Positions 25,869 through 34,592 of a stretch of 64,000 nucleotides of DNA are shown piece by piece. Source of the stretch: JANQOH01 sp965242575. GTDB lineage: Bacteria; Pseudomonadota; Alphaproteobacteria; UBA7887. Each line of letters starts with the position of its first letter. Position 1 is the first letter of the stretch. Under the pieces are notes generated by a model. That model saw only the letters and a list, made by a program, of their open reading frames with translations, did no database searches and was not told the DNA's origin. The stretch covers positions 2,542,001 to 2,606,000 of the forward strand of contig OZ251461.1 of NCBI GenBank assembly GCA_965242575.1, read 5' to 3'. A program made the translations under genes and the position numbers.

Positions 25869-26516
25869 CTACGGGGAGTCCGCGCCGCCGGGCGCGTCCT
25901 CGAGCATGGGCGCCAGCTCGCCGGAGGGAAGCGCGTCCTCGACGTCGCCCGGCTCCACCGGAGGCACCAGGTCGGCCGGGTCGGCCGGAAACGGCGGCGG
26001 CGCGATGTCGCCGGGAACGAACTCCTCCAACGCCTCGGCGGCGTATTCGATCAGCGTGCGCGACGCGGCGCCGGACAGCCATTCGGGCATCGCCTCGCTG
26101 TCCTCCCCCCACCAGGTGTGCTTGCCGAGCAGGAACAGCAGCGCGACGACGACCGCGCCGCGCGCCGCGCCGAAGAGGAAGCCGAGCGAGCGGTCCAGCA
26201 TGCTGAGCGAGGTCCCGCGCACCGCCCGCGACAGCAGGACGACCGCCACCGAGAAGACGACGAGGGAGACGAGGAACAGCCCGCCCGCCGCCGCCGCGGT
26301 CGCCAGGTTCGGGTCGGGTATGTAGGGCTGGAGGTAGGGTTCGGCGGCGCCGTGGTAGCGCCAGGCGACGACCGCCGCGCCGATCCAGCCGGCCAGCGCC
26401 AGCGCCTCGCGGACGAAGCCGCGGTAGAAGGCGAAGAACGCCGACAGCGCGACGATGGCGGCGACGACCGCGTCCGCCAGGTTCGCGTTCGCCAGGTCGA
26501 AGCCCGACGACTCCAC
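25869..26516 (-). CDS. cvpA: CvpA-family membrane protein
   Basis: This 215-residue inner-membrane protein has about four helices (ADAVVAAIVALSAFFAFYRGF, LAGWIGAAVVAW, AAAGGLFLVSLVVFSVAVVLL, GAARGAVVVALLFLL). CvpA signatures are SAFFAFYRGFVREAL and RSLGFLFGAARG. CvpA is linked to colicin V production and envelope homeostasis. An acidic, Pro-rich cytoplasmic tail of about 60 residues follows. GTG start at 26516 sits 14 nt after the radA stop. Confidence 0.92.
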   Translation of the reverse strand: MESSGFDLANANLADAVVAAIVALSAFFAFYRGFVREALALAGWIGAAVVAWRYHGAAEPYLQPYIPDPNLATAAAAGGLFLVSLVVFSVAVVLLSRAVRGTSLSMLDRSLGFLFGAARGAVVVALLFLLGKHTWWGEDSEAMPEWLSGAASRTLIEYAAEALEEFVPGDIAPPPFPADPADLVPPVEPGDVEDALPSGELAPMLEDAPGGADSP

Positions 26517-26530
26517 GCCCGCGCCCCGCC

Positions 26531-27910
26531 CTAGCGCGCCAGCGCGCGGCGCGCCGCGGACTCGCCGAACGCGGCGACGAGGTCGCGCAGGCGGGCGACC
26601 TCGATCCGCTCCATGCCGTCCGGCGCGGCGGCGGGTTTCGACGGCGGCGCCAGCGCGCGCGCGAACCCGAGCTTGGCCGCTTCCTTGAGACGCGCGTCGC
26701 CCTGCGTCACCGGCCTCACTTCCCCCGACAGTCCGATCTCGCCGAACACGACCGCGCCCTCCGGAACCGGCGTGTCCACCAGCGAGGAGACCAGCGCCGC
26801 GGCGACCGCGAGGTCGGCGGCGGGTTCGGCGATGCGCAGCCCCCCCGCGACGTTGAGATACACCTCGCTGCCGCCGAGGGCAAGGCCGCAGCGCGCCTCC
26901 AGCACCGCGAGGACCATGGCGAGGCGCGCCGAGTCCCAGCCCACCACGGCGCGCCGGGGGGTGGTCAGCGGCGACGGGGCGACCAGGGCCTCGATCTCGA
27001 CCAGCACCGGACGGGTGCCCTCGACGCCGGCGAACACCGCCGCGCCGCTCACCGGCCGCTCGCGCTCGGCGAGGAACAGGCCGGAGGGGTTGGCGACCTC
27101 CTCCAGCCCGCGCCCGGTCATGGCGAACACGCCGATCTCGTCGGTGGCGCCGAATCGGTTCTTCACCGCGCGCAGGATGCGGAACGGATGCCCGCGCTCG
27201 CCCTCGAAATAGAGCACCGCGTCGACCATGTGCTCCAGCACCCGGGGGCCGGCGATCTGGCCGTCCTTGGTGACGTGGCCCACGAGCAGCAGCGCCGTCC
27301 CGCGCCGCTTCGCCGCGCGGATGAGCTCCTGCGCGCTGGCGCGCACCTGCCCCACCGCGCCCGGCGCCGATTCGAGGCCGCCGGTATGCATGGTCTGGAT
27401 CGAATCGATGACCAGGACCTGCGCCGCGCCGGGGGCGTCGACCGTCGCGGCTACGTCGCCGACGGAGGTGGAGACGGCCAGCGCCACCGGCGCGCCGGCG
27501 AGGCCGAGGCGGCGCGCGCGCAGGCGGATCTGCGCGTCGGACTCCTCGCCGGAGACGTAGATCGCGCTTGCGCCGGACCGGGCGATGCGGGCGGCGGCCT
27601 GGAGGAGCAGGGTCGATTTGCCGATCCCGGGGTCGCCGCCGACCAGCACCGCCGAGCCGGGGACGAGGCCGCCGCCGAGCACTCGGTCCAGTTCGGCGAT
27701 GCCCGAGGACAGGCGCGCGACCGGCGGGGTCTCCTCCGCCAGGTCGCCGAGCGCGAGGCGGCGCCCGCCGCCCGCGCCGCCGGGCGCCGCGGCCCGGGCC
27801 TCCTCCACCAGCGTGTTCCAGGCGCCGCAGGCGTCGCAGCGGCCGGCCCATTTGCCGTGCGCCGCGCCGCAGGCCTGGCAGACGTGGCTCGCCCGCGCGC
27901 CGCGCGCCAT
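26531..27910 (-). CDS. radA: RadA, DNA repair ATPase
   Basis: RadA is a RecA-like branch-migration ATPase in recombination. The 459-residue protein has an N-terminal zinc ribbon (CQACGAAHGKWAGRCDACG), Walker A GGDPGIGKSTLLLQ, the RadA-specific KNRFGATDEIGVF motif and a Lon-like C-terminal domain (YLNVAGGLRIAEPAADLAVAAAL). Its ATG shares one base with the mlaF stop (TGATG). Confidence 0.97.
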   Translation of the reverse strand: MARGARASHVCQACGAAHGKWAGRCDACGAWNTLVEEARAAAPGGAGGGRRLALGDLAEETPPVARLSSGIAELDRVLGGGLVPGSAVLVGGDPGIGKSTLLLQAAARIARSGASAIYVSGEESDAQIRLRARRLGLAGAPVALAVSTSVGDVAATVDAPGAAQVLVIDSIQTMHTGGLESAPGAVGQVRASAQELIRAAKRRGTALLLVGHVTKDGQIAGPRVLEHMVDAVLYFEGERGHPFRILRAVKNRFGATDEIGVFAMTGRGLEEVANPSGLFLAERERPVSGAAVFAGVEGTRPVLVEIEALVAPSPLTTPRRAVVGWDSARLAMVLAVLEARCGLALGGSEVYLNVAGGLRIAEPAADLAVAAALVSSLVDTPVPEGAVVFGEIGLSGEVRPVTQGDARLKEAAKLGFARALAPPSKPAAAPDGMERIEVARLRDLVAAFGESAARRALAR

Positions 27911-28686
27911 CAGGCGCCGCGCGGAGTCGTGCGTATCGGCCCGTCGGCGCGCCCGTGGACGAACTGGTCGACGTAGGGGTCGCCGCTGTCGTCGATGGCG
28001 TCGACCGGCCCGTCCCAGACGATGCGCCCGCCATGAAGCATGGCGACGCGGTCGGCGACCTTGCGCGCGCTGGCCATGTCATGGGTGATCGACACCGCCG
28101 TCGCGCCGAGCCCGCGCACGCAGTCCACGATCAGCCCGTTGATGACGTCGGCCATGATAGGGTCGAGGCCGGTGGTCGGCTCGTCGAAGAAGAGAACGTC
28201 CGGCTCGGCGGCGATGGCCCGCGCGAGGCCCACCCGCTTCTGCATTCCGCCGGAGAGTTCGGCGGGGAACAGCTCCGCCGCGTCGGGGCCGAGGCCGACG
28301 GCGGCGAGTTTCTCCTCCGCGACGCCGCGCGCCGCGGCGCGGTCGAGGCCCCGGCTCCGCATCGGCGCGAAGGCCACGTTCTCCCACACCCGCAGCGAAT
28401 CCAGCAGCGCCGCGCCCTGGAAGAGCATCCCGAACCGGCGCATGAGGGCGGCGCGCGCGGCGGGGGCCAGGCCCGCCGTGTCGGCGCCGTCCACCCGGAC
28501 CCGGCCCGAATCGGGGCGCAGCAGGCCGAGCGCGCATTTCAGCATGACCGATTTGCCGGTCCCGGAGCCGCCGATCACCACCAGCGACTCGCCGCGCGCG
28601 ACCGCCAGGTCCAGGCCGTCGAGGACGAGGTGGCCGCCGAACCGTTTCGACACCCGCTCGAGTTCGAGCATCGGCGGCGCGGTCAT
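27910..28686 (-). CDS. mlaF: MlaF, ABC transporter ATPase (lipid asymmetry)
   Basis: MlaF is the ATPase of the Mla system, which moves phospholipids between the outer and inner membranes. The 258-residue protein has Walker A GGSGTGKSVMLK, signature LSGGMQKRVGLARA and Walker B DVLFFDEPTTGLDP. It overlaps mlaE by 4 nt. The usual mlaD gene is not next to it here, so the substrate-binding part must lie elsewhere. Confidence 0.94.
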   Translation of the reverse strand: MTAPPMLELERVSKRFGGHLVLDGLDLAVARGESLVVIGGSGTGKSVMLKCALGLLRPDSGRVRVDGADTAGLAPAARAALMRRFGMLFQGAALLDSLRVWENVAFAPMRSRGLDRAAARGVAEEKLAAVGLGPDAAELFPAELSGGMQKRVGLARAIAAEPDVLFFDEPTTGLDPIMADVINGLIVDCVRGLGATAVSITHDMASARKVADRVAMLHGGRIVWDGPVDAIDDSGDPYVDQFVHGRADGPIRTTPRGA

Positions 28687-29471
28687 GCCGCGAAGAACAT
28701 TTCGGTGATGAGGTAGTTGGCGGCGAGGATGAGGATCGACGCGGACACCACGGCGTTGGTGGTCGCCGCGCCCACGCCCTGCGCGCCGCGCCCGCCGTGG
28801 TAGCCGTGGTAGCAGCCCATCAGCGCGACGATGAAGCCGAAGGCCGCCGCCTTGACCAGGCCGGAGACGACGTCGAGCGGCTCGAAATTGCGCCAGGTGG
28901 CGTCGAGATACGCCGCGCCGTCGAAGCCGAGCTTGTTCACCCCGACGAGGTAGCCGCCCATGACGCCGACGACGTCGGCGACGAGGACGAGCGGCGGCAG
29001 CATGGCGACCGCGGCGACGATCCGCGGCGCCACCAGGTATTTGAACGGGTCGGCGGACAGCGTGACCAGCGCGTCGATCTGCTCGGTGACGCGCATCGCG
29101 CCGATTTCGGCCGCCATCGCGGCGCCGACGCGCCCGGCGACCATCAGGCCGGTCAGCACCGGCCCCAATTCGCGCGCGATCGAGACCACCACCACGGCGG
29201 GGACCGCGCTCTCGGCGTTGAAGCGGCTGAACCCGGTGTGGCTTTGCAGCGCCAGCACCATGCCGGCGAACAGCCCGGTCAGGCCGACCACCGGCAAGGA
29301 ATAGTAGCCGATCTCGACCATCTGCCGCCCGGCGAGGCGGAAGTGGAACGGCGGGCGAACGCAATGGGAGAGCGCGGCGGCGGCGAACAGGGCGAGCCGG
29401 CCCGTCGCCCCGGCGAAGGCGATGACGGCGCGGCCGAGCGCCGCCAGCGGGTTCGCGCGCGGGGGGGTCAC
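28683..29471 (-). CDS. mlaE: MlaE, ABC transporter permease
   Basis: This 262-residue multi-pass permease has MlaE-family motifs: LPVVGLTGLFAGMVLALQ, ARELGPVLTGLMVAGRVGAAMAAEIGAMRVTEQIDAL and GFIVALMGCYHGYHGGRGAQGVG. It forms the membrane part of the Mla lipid transporter with MlaF. GTG start at 29471 overlaps the alr stop (GTGA). Confidence 0.95.
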   Translation of the reverse strand: MTPPRANPLAALGRAVIAFAGATGRLALFAAAALSHCVRPPFHFRLAGRQMVEIGYYSLPVVGLTGLFAGMVLALQSHTGFSRFNAESAVPAVVVVSIARELGPVLTGLMVAGRVGAAMAAEIGAMRVTEQIDALVTLSADPFKYLVAPRIVAAVAMLPPLVLVADVVGVMGGYLVGVNKLGFDGAAYLDATWRNFEPLDVVSGLVKAAAFGFIVALMGCYHGYHGGRGAQGVGAATTNAVVSASILILAANYLITEMFFAA

Positions 29472-30715
29472 GCCGGCGCCTCGCCCACGTAGTGGCGCGG
29501 AACCCGCCGCCCGAGCCGGACGAGGAGTTCGTAGCCTATCGTCCCGGCGCGCGCCGCAAGGTCGTCGACGGAGCGCCGGGGGCCGATCAGCTCGACCTTC
29601 GTCCCCACCCGCGCCGCGCCCGCCGGCAGCGCCGTCACGTCCAGGGCGAGCAGGTCCATCGACACCCGGCCGACCACGGGAAGGGGCGTGTCCGCCAGGC
29701 CGCCCCACTCCCTCTCGCCGCCCGCCGGCAGGGCGCTGGCGCGCCCGCCGAGACGGCGCGGGTAGCCGTCGGCGTAGCCCACCGGAACGGTGGCGATGAG
29801 GGTCCGGCCGGACACGCGGTGCGCCGCGCCGTAGCCGACGCTCGCCGGCGGGGCGAGCTCGCGCAGCGCCACGATCTCCGCCTCCAGCGTCACGACCGGG
29901 GCCATCGGGTTCGGCCCGCCAGGCGCGGGGTTCAGGCCGTAGAGCGCCGCGCCCGCCCGCGCCAGGTCGAAATGGTAGTCCGGCCCCAGGAACACCCCCG
30001 GCGAATTGGCGAGCGAGACGGCGGCGCGCGGCCACAGGCGGCGCAGGTCGCGCATCTGCGCCAGCTGCGCCCGGTTCATGGGATGGTCCGGCTCATCGGC
30101 GCAGGCGAGGTGGCTCATCAGCAGGCGCGGCGCCAGCCCCCGGATCGGGCGCGGATCGGCGGCGAGGCGGCGGGCCTCCTCCGGCGCCATGCCGAGCCGC
30201 GCCATTCCGGTGTCGACGTGGAGCGCGGCGGTGCGCGTCACGCCGTCCGCGCGGGCCAGGGCGGCCCAGCGGGCGGCGGCGTCGAGGTCGTTCAGCACCG
30301 GGACCAGCCCATGCCGCGCGCACTCCGCCTCGCTCCCGCCGAGCGCGCCGTTGAGCACGTACACCGCGGCGCGCGGCGCAATGCGGCGGACCGCGCGGCC
30401 CTCGTCGAGGGTGGCGGCGAAAAAATCGCGGCAGCCCTCGGCGGCGAGCGCGCGGACCACGGGGCCGGCGCCGAGGCCGTAGGCGTCCGCCTTCACCGCC
30501 GCGGCGAGGCGGGCGCCGTTCGCAAGCCGGGCGGCGAGGGTCCGCCAGTTGCGGCGCAGCGCCGCCAGGTCCACCGCCAGACGGGCCCCGGCGCGCCGCG
30601 CCGAGCCGCCCCAGGGCGCGGCCATGAACGACTCCGCGCCGGACTCTTCGTTGGCCGCGCCCGCCGCCGCGCCGCCCCTGGGCGCGGCCATGAAAGAGTC
30701 CGGCGCGGCGGTCAC
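29468..30715 (-). CDS. alr: Alanine racemase with a repeat-bearing N-terminal extension
   Basis: Alr makes D-Ala for peptidoglycan. The 415-residue PLP enzyme has the lysine in AAVKADAYGLG and the catalytic Tyr region ASVGYGAAHRVSG. GTG at 30715 overlaps the dnaB stop. The first about 38 residues before LAVDLAALRRNW are an extension holding two copies of a short peptide (DSFMAAPRGG and ESFMAAPWGG), encoded by palindromic DNA repeats. Most Alr proteins lack this, so it is probably an in-frame insertion. Confidence 0.95.
   Translation of the reverse strand: MTAAPDSFMAAPRGGAAAGAANEESGAESFMAAPWGGSARRAGARLAVDLAALRRNWRTLAARLANGARLAAAVKADAYGLGAGPVVRALAAEGCRDFFAATLDEGRAVRRIAPRAAVYVLNGALGGSEAECARHGLVPVLNDLDAAARWAALARADGVTRTAALHVDTGMARLGMAPEEARRLAADPRPIRGLAPRLLMSHLACADEPDHPMNRAQLAQMRDLRRLWPRAAVSLANSPGVFLGPDYHFDLARAGAALYGLNPAPGGPNPMAPVVTLEAEIVALRELAPPASVGYGAAHRVSGRTLIATVPVGYADGYPRRLGGRASALPAGGEREWGGLADTPLPVVGRVSMDLLALDVTALPAGAARVGTKVELIGPRRSVDDLAARAGTIGYELLVRLGRRVPRHYVGEAPA
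30605..30634 (-). repeat. Palindromic coding repeat, copy A (in alr)
   Basis: This is a 30-nt unit encoding about ESFMAAPWGG in the Alr extension. It matches copy B at 27 of 30 positions. Flanks differ, so it behaves like a small dispersed element. Confidence 0.65.
30671..30700 (-). repeat. Palindromic coding repeat, copy B (in alr)
   Basis: This 30-nt unit encodes DSFMAAPRGG. On the coding strand an 8-bp stem GCCGCGCC/GGCGCGGC flanks a 7-nt loop, so the unit is palindromic. It differs from copy C at 4 positions. Confidence 0.65.
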
Positions 30716-32271
30716 GGGATGCGCTCCGGCAGGCGCTCCTCGTCGGCGAGGTCTGCGAAACTCGTGGTCTCCGCCTCGAACCGCAGGGCGACGTTCCTGA
30801 TAGGGCCGTGGCGGTGCTTGGCGACCATGACCTCGGCGCGGCCGTGGCTCCGCTCGCAGCGCTCCACCCACCGGGAGTGGCGGGCGGCGAAGCGGTCGTC
30901 GGCCTCGTCGCCGCGCTGCTGCGGCTCGCTCCGCTCCAGGTAGTAGCTCTCGCGGAAGATGAACATCACGATGTCCGAGTCCTGCTCGATGGTTCCGGAC
31001 TCGCGCAGGTCGGAGAGCATGGGGCGCTTGTCCTCGCGCTGCTCCACTGCGCGGCTGAGCTGGCTGAGCGCCAGCACCGGCAGGTCGAGGTCCTTCGCGA
31101 CCGCCTTGAGGCCCTGGGTGATCTCGCCGATCTCCAGCACGCGGCTGTCGTGGCCCCGCGACGGGCGCATCAGTTGCAGGTAATCGACGACGACCAACGA
31201 CAGGCCATGGGCGCGCTTGAGGCGGCGGGCGCGGGCGCGCAGCGCGGGCACGGTCAGCGCCGGCGTGTCGTCGATGAACAGCGGCGCCTCGGCCAGCGCG
31301 CGGGAGGCCTCCACCAGCCGCCCGAACTGTTCGTTGGAGAGCTGCCCGCGGCGAATTTCGTCCGACCGCAGCCCCGCCCGCTCGGCGAGCATGCGGGTGG
31401 CCAGCTGTTCGCCCGACATCTCCAGCGAGAAGAAGCCGACGACGGCGCCGTCGACGGGGCGCGGCGCCGCGCCGCCCTTGGGCGCGGCCATCGCAGAGTC
31501 CTCCCCGTCCTCGCCGGGTTCGGTCCGGTGGCGGGACGCGGCGCGCAGGGCGATGGACGTGGCGAGCGCGGTCTTGCCCATCGACGGACGTCCGGCGAGG
31601 ATGACCAGGTCCGACGGCGCGAGGCCGCCCACCGCGTCGTCGAGGTCGGCGAGGCCGGTGGCGATCCCGGCGAGGCGGCCGTCGCGCTTGTAGGCCGCCT
31701 CGGCGATGGCGACGGCCCCGGTCATCACGTTGGAGAGCGGGCGGAACCCGCCCTCGCCGCGCCCCGTTTCGGCGAGTTCGTAGAGCTGCGCCTCCGCCTG
31801 TTCGACGAGGGCGGCGGCGGGCTCCTCGACGCGCGCGTCATAGGCGGATTCGGCCATCTCCTCGCCGATGCGGACGAGGCCGCGGCGCGCGCTCAGGTCG
31901 CGGACGAGGCGCCCGTAATCCTCGGTGTGGACGAGGCTCACGGCGCTGGCGGCGAGGCGGGCCAGGTAATGCGCGCCGCCCACCTCCGCGAGCGCGTTCT
32001 CGGCCTCGAAGAAGGTCTTGAGGGCGATGGGGTCGGCGACCCGGCCGCGGGCAATCAGGCTGCGGGCGGCCTCGAATATCCGCCCGTGCACCGGCACGTG
32101 GAAGTGGTCCGGCTCGAGGAAGGTCGAGACCCGGTCGAAGCCGGCGTTGTCGATGAGGATGGCGCCGAGCAGCGCCTGTTCGGCCTCGACGTTCTGCGGC
32201 GGCTTGCGGTAGCCGGGGAGCGTCCCCCCGGACTCCGCGCCGCTCTCCACCGGGGGCGCCTCGCCATCCAT
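30712..32271 (-). CDS. dnaB: DnaB, replicative helicase
   Basis: DnaB unwinds DNA at the replication fork. The 519-residue protein has the N-terminal primase-interaction domain (PPQNVEAEQALLGAILID), Walker A AGRPSMGKTALA, Walker B VVVDYLQLM and the Arg-finger region near LSQLSRAVEQREDKRP. An insertion in the RecA-like fold after IALRAAS (RTEPGEDGEDSAMAAPKGG...) carries the same repeat peptide seen twice in Alr. It is upstream of alr and shares GTGA with it. Confidence 0.97.
   Translation of the reverse strand: MDGEAPPVESGAESGGTLPGYRKPPQNVEAEQALLGAILIDNAGFDRVSTFLEPDHFHVPVHGRIFEAARSLIARGRVADPIALKTFFEAENALAEVGGAHYLARLAASAVSLVHTEDYGRLVRDLSARRGLVRIGEEMAESAYDARVEEPAAALVEQAEAQLYELAETGRGEGGFRPLSNVMTGAVAIAEAAYKRDGRLAGIATGLADLDDAVGGLAPSDLVILAGRPSMGKTALATSIALRAASRHRTEPGEDGEDSAMAAPKGGAAPRPVDGAVVGFFSLEMSGEQLATRMLAERAGLRSDEIRRGQLSNEQFGRLVEASRALAEAPLFIDDTPALTVPALRARARRLKRAHGLSLVVVDYLQLMRPSRGHDSRVLEIGEITQGLKAVAKDLDLPVLALSQLSRAVEQREDKRPMLSDLRESGTIEQDSDIVMFIFRESYYLERSEPQQRGDEADDRFAARHSRWVERCERSHGRAEVMVAKHRHGPIRNVALRFEAETTSFADLADEERLPERIP
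31471..31500 (-). repeat. Palindromic coding repeat, copy C (in dnaB)
   Basis: This 30-nt unit encodes DSAMAAPKGG inside DnaB, in a loop before VVGFFSLEMSG that varies in length between homologues. It keeps the same 8-bp palindromic arms as copy B. Confidence 0.65.
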
Positions 32272-32735
32272 GCCGCCACCCTACCCGCTTTCGCTCGTTC
32301 GCGCCCGCGGGCGGCGGAGATGGAAGCCGCGCGCCGTCGACACGCGGCGCGGGCGCGCTTGCGGTCGGCGCATGAACGGAGCCGCTTTCGACACCCGCGC
32401 CGCCGTCAAGGCGCTGTGCGGCGAGCGCGGGTCTCGAAGCCGGCGCAGGCTCGCTCGAGGCGCGCATCTATCGCGCCTTATGGCTGCAAGCCGCCGGGCT
32501 TGTCGCCATAATGGTCGACCTCAAGGTATTCGGCTAGTCCGCATTTTTCATAGCCCCTGCGGTGCGCCGGAGTCCGCCGGCAATTTCCGCTTCGGACGTC
32601 GCGGACGCGGGCCGGCGAGACGCCGGTGGTCCCGGGAAAGGCGGATCCGGGACCGCGCTCAGTCCATAATGAGAATCGCTGCTCCGCCCCGGGAGCGCGG
32701 TTGCGCGCCGGCGGCGCTTCCGGTATCCGCGCCCC
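32272..32735. other. 464-nt spacer between dnaB and aspS
   Basis: No intact gene. It holds a degraded DUF1640-like remnant (32372-32537) and a GC-rich hairpin with an 8-bp stem (GGTCCCGG at 32628-32635, CCGGGACC at 32647-32654). A CATAAT at 32665-32670 could be the -10 box for aspS, but no clear -35 precedes it. Confidence 0.6.
32372..32537 (+). pseudogene. Remnant of a DUF1640-like (CCDC90-type) small membrane protein
   Basis: Two pieces in different frames resemble the ends of DUF1640 proteins. The N-terminal FDTRAAVKALCGERG (frame of ATG 32372) is followed after a frame change by EARIYRALWLQAAGLVAIMVDLKVFG, ending at TAG 32535-32537. The usual central coiled coil is missing. This looks like an internally deleted and frameshifted gene. 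Confidence 0.55.
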
Positions 32736-34532
32736 ATGCACGCCTACAGGACCCACACATGCGGCGCGCTGCGCGCGGAGCACGTCGGCGCCGAGGTCCG
32801 CCTGTCGGGCTGGGTGCACCGCAAGCGCGACCACGGCGCCCTGCTGTTCGTCGACCTGCGCGACCAGTTCGGCCTGACCCAATGCGTCGTCGAGCAGGGC
32901 GGCGCGCATTTCGCCGCCGTCGAGGCGGCGACCCCCGAAAGCGTCGTCACCGTCACCGGCAAGGTCGTCGCGCGCTCGGAGGACACGGTGAACCCGCGCC
33001 TCGACACCGGCGCGGTCGAGGTGCGCATCGGCGATTTCGCCGTCCAGTCCGCCGCCGCGCCGCTGCCCATGCAGGTCGCCGGCGACGAGGCGCCGGGCGA
33101 GGAGACGCGGCTGCGCCACCGCTTCCTCGACCTGCGCCGCGCGCCCATGCAGCGCAACGTCATGCTGCGCGCCGGCGTCGTCGCGTCGATCCGCCGCCGC
33201 ATGGCCGAGCGCGGCTTCGCCGAGTTCCAGACGCCGATCCTCACCTCCTCGAGCCCCGAGGGCGCGCGCGACTTCCTGGTGCCGAGCCGCCTGCATCCGG
33301 GGCGCTTCTACGCCCTGCCGCAGGCGCCGCAGCAGTTCAAGCAGCTGGTCATGGTGTCGGGCTTCGACCGCTACTTCCAGATCGCGCCGTGCTTCCGCGA
33401 CGAGGACGCGCGCGCCGACCGCAGCCCCGGCGAGTTCTACCAGCTCGACGTGGAGATGGCGTTCGCGACGCAGGAGGACGTGTTCGCCGCCATCGAGCCG
33501 GTGTTGCACGGCGTGTTCCGCGAGTTCGCCGACGGCCGCGCGGTGACGCCGCCGCCCTTCCCGCGCATTCCGTGGGCCGAGGCGATGCTGAAATACGGGA
33601 CCGACAAGCCCGACCTCCGCAACCCCCTCGCCATCGCCGACGTGACCGATGCGTTCCTTATGGAGGGGGCGGCGTTCAAGGCGTTCCGCGGCGCCATCGG
33701 CAAGGGCGCGGTGGTGCGCGCCGTTCCCGCCCCCGGCGCGGCGGCGCGGCCGCGCAGTTTTTTCGACCGGCTGAACGACTGGGCGCGCGCCGAGGGCGCC
33801 CCCGGCCTGGGCTACGTCGTGTTCGACCCCGCCGACGGCGCCGGCAAGGGGCCCATCGCCAAGTTCCTCCCCGCCGCGGCGCTGACGGCGATCCGCGAGG
33901 CGGCGGGAGTCGGCCCCGGCGACGCCGCGTTCTTCGTCTGCATGGCGCCGGCCGAGGCGGCGGCCTTCGCCGGCCGCGCGCGGACCCGCATCGGCGAGGC
34001 GCTCGACCTGGTGGAGAGCGGCGCCCTCCGCTTCTGCTGGACGGTGGACTTCCCGCTTTACGAGCGCGACGCGGCGACCGGAAAGGTCGGGTTCAGCCAC
34101 AACCCGTTCTCGATGCCGCAGGGCGGCATGGCGGCGCTGGAGGGCAAGGACCCGCTCGACGTCCTCGCCTGGCAATACGACATCGTGTGCAACGGGGTGG
34201 AGTTGAGTTCGGGCGCGATCCGCAACCACCGCCCCGACGTCATGGTCAAGGCGTTCGGGATCGCCGGCTACCCGCCGGAGGAGGTGGAGGCGCGTTTCGG
34301 CGGCATGCTGCGGGCGTTCCGCTACGGCGCGCCCCCGCATGGCGGCATAGCGCCGGGCATCGACCGCATCGTCATGTTGCTCGCGGGCGAGCCGAACATC
34401 CGCGAGGTCATCCTGTTCCCGATGAACCAGCGCGCCGAGGACCTTCTGATGGGCGCCCCCGGCGAAGTGTCCGACGCCCAGCTGCGCGAACTCCACATCC
34501 GCCGCGCCCCGGCGGCGAAGCGGGGCGCTTGA
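32736..34532 (+). CDS. aspS: Aspartyl-tRNA synthetase
   Basis: AspRS is a class II synthetase. The 598-residue bacterial-type protein has an OB-fold anticodon domain (SGWVHRKRDHGALLFVDLRD), motif 2 (FRDEDARADRSPGEFYQLD), the bacterial GAD insert domain and motif 3 (GGIAPGIDRIVMLL). Whether it is discriminating or also charges tRNA-Asn cannot be decided here; many Alphaproteobacteria use the latter with GatCAB. Start ATG 32736. Confidence 0.97.
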   Translation: MHAYRTHTCGALRAEHVGAEVRLSGWVHRKRDHGALLFVDLRDQFGLTQCVVEQGGAHFAAVEAATPESVVTVTGKVVARSEDTVNPRLDTGAVEVRIGDFAVQSAAAPLPMQVAGDEAPGEETRLRHRFLDLRRAPMQRNVMLRAGVVASIRRRMAERGFAEFQTPILTSSSPEGARDFLVPSRLHPGRFYALPQAPQQFKQLVMVSGFDRYFQIAPCFRDEDARADRSPGEFYQLDVEMAFATQEDVFAAIEPVLHGVFREFADGRAVTPPPFPRIPWAEAMLKYGTDKPDLRNPLAIADVTDAFLMEGAAFKAFRGAIGKGAVVRAVPAPGAAARPRSFFDRLNDWARAEGAPGLGYVVFDPADGAGKGPIAKFLPAAALTAIREAAGVGPGDAAFFVCMAPAEAAAFAGRARTRIGEALDLVESGALRFCWTVDFPLYERDAATGKVGFSHNPFSMPQGGMAALEGKDPLDVLAWQYDIVCNGVELSSGAIRNHRPDVMVKAFGIAGYPPEEVEARFGGMLRAFRYGAPPHGGIAPGIDRIVMLLAGEPNIREVILFPMNQRAEDLLMGAPGEVSDAQLRELHIRRAPAAKRGA

Positions 34533-34592
34533 CGCCGGGCGCGCGCGACCGCCAATATGGGTTCCGGATCGGTAAAATCGCAAGGTCGAGAG

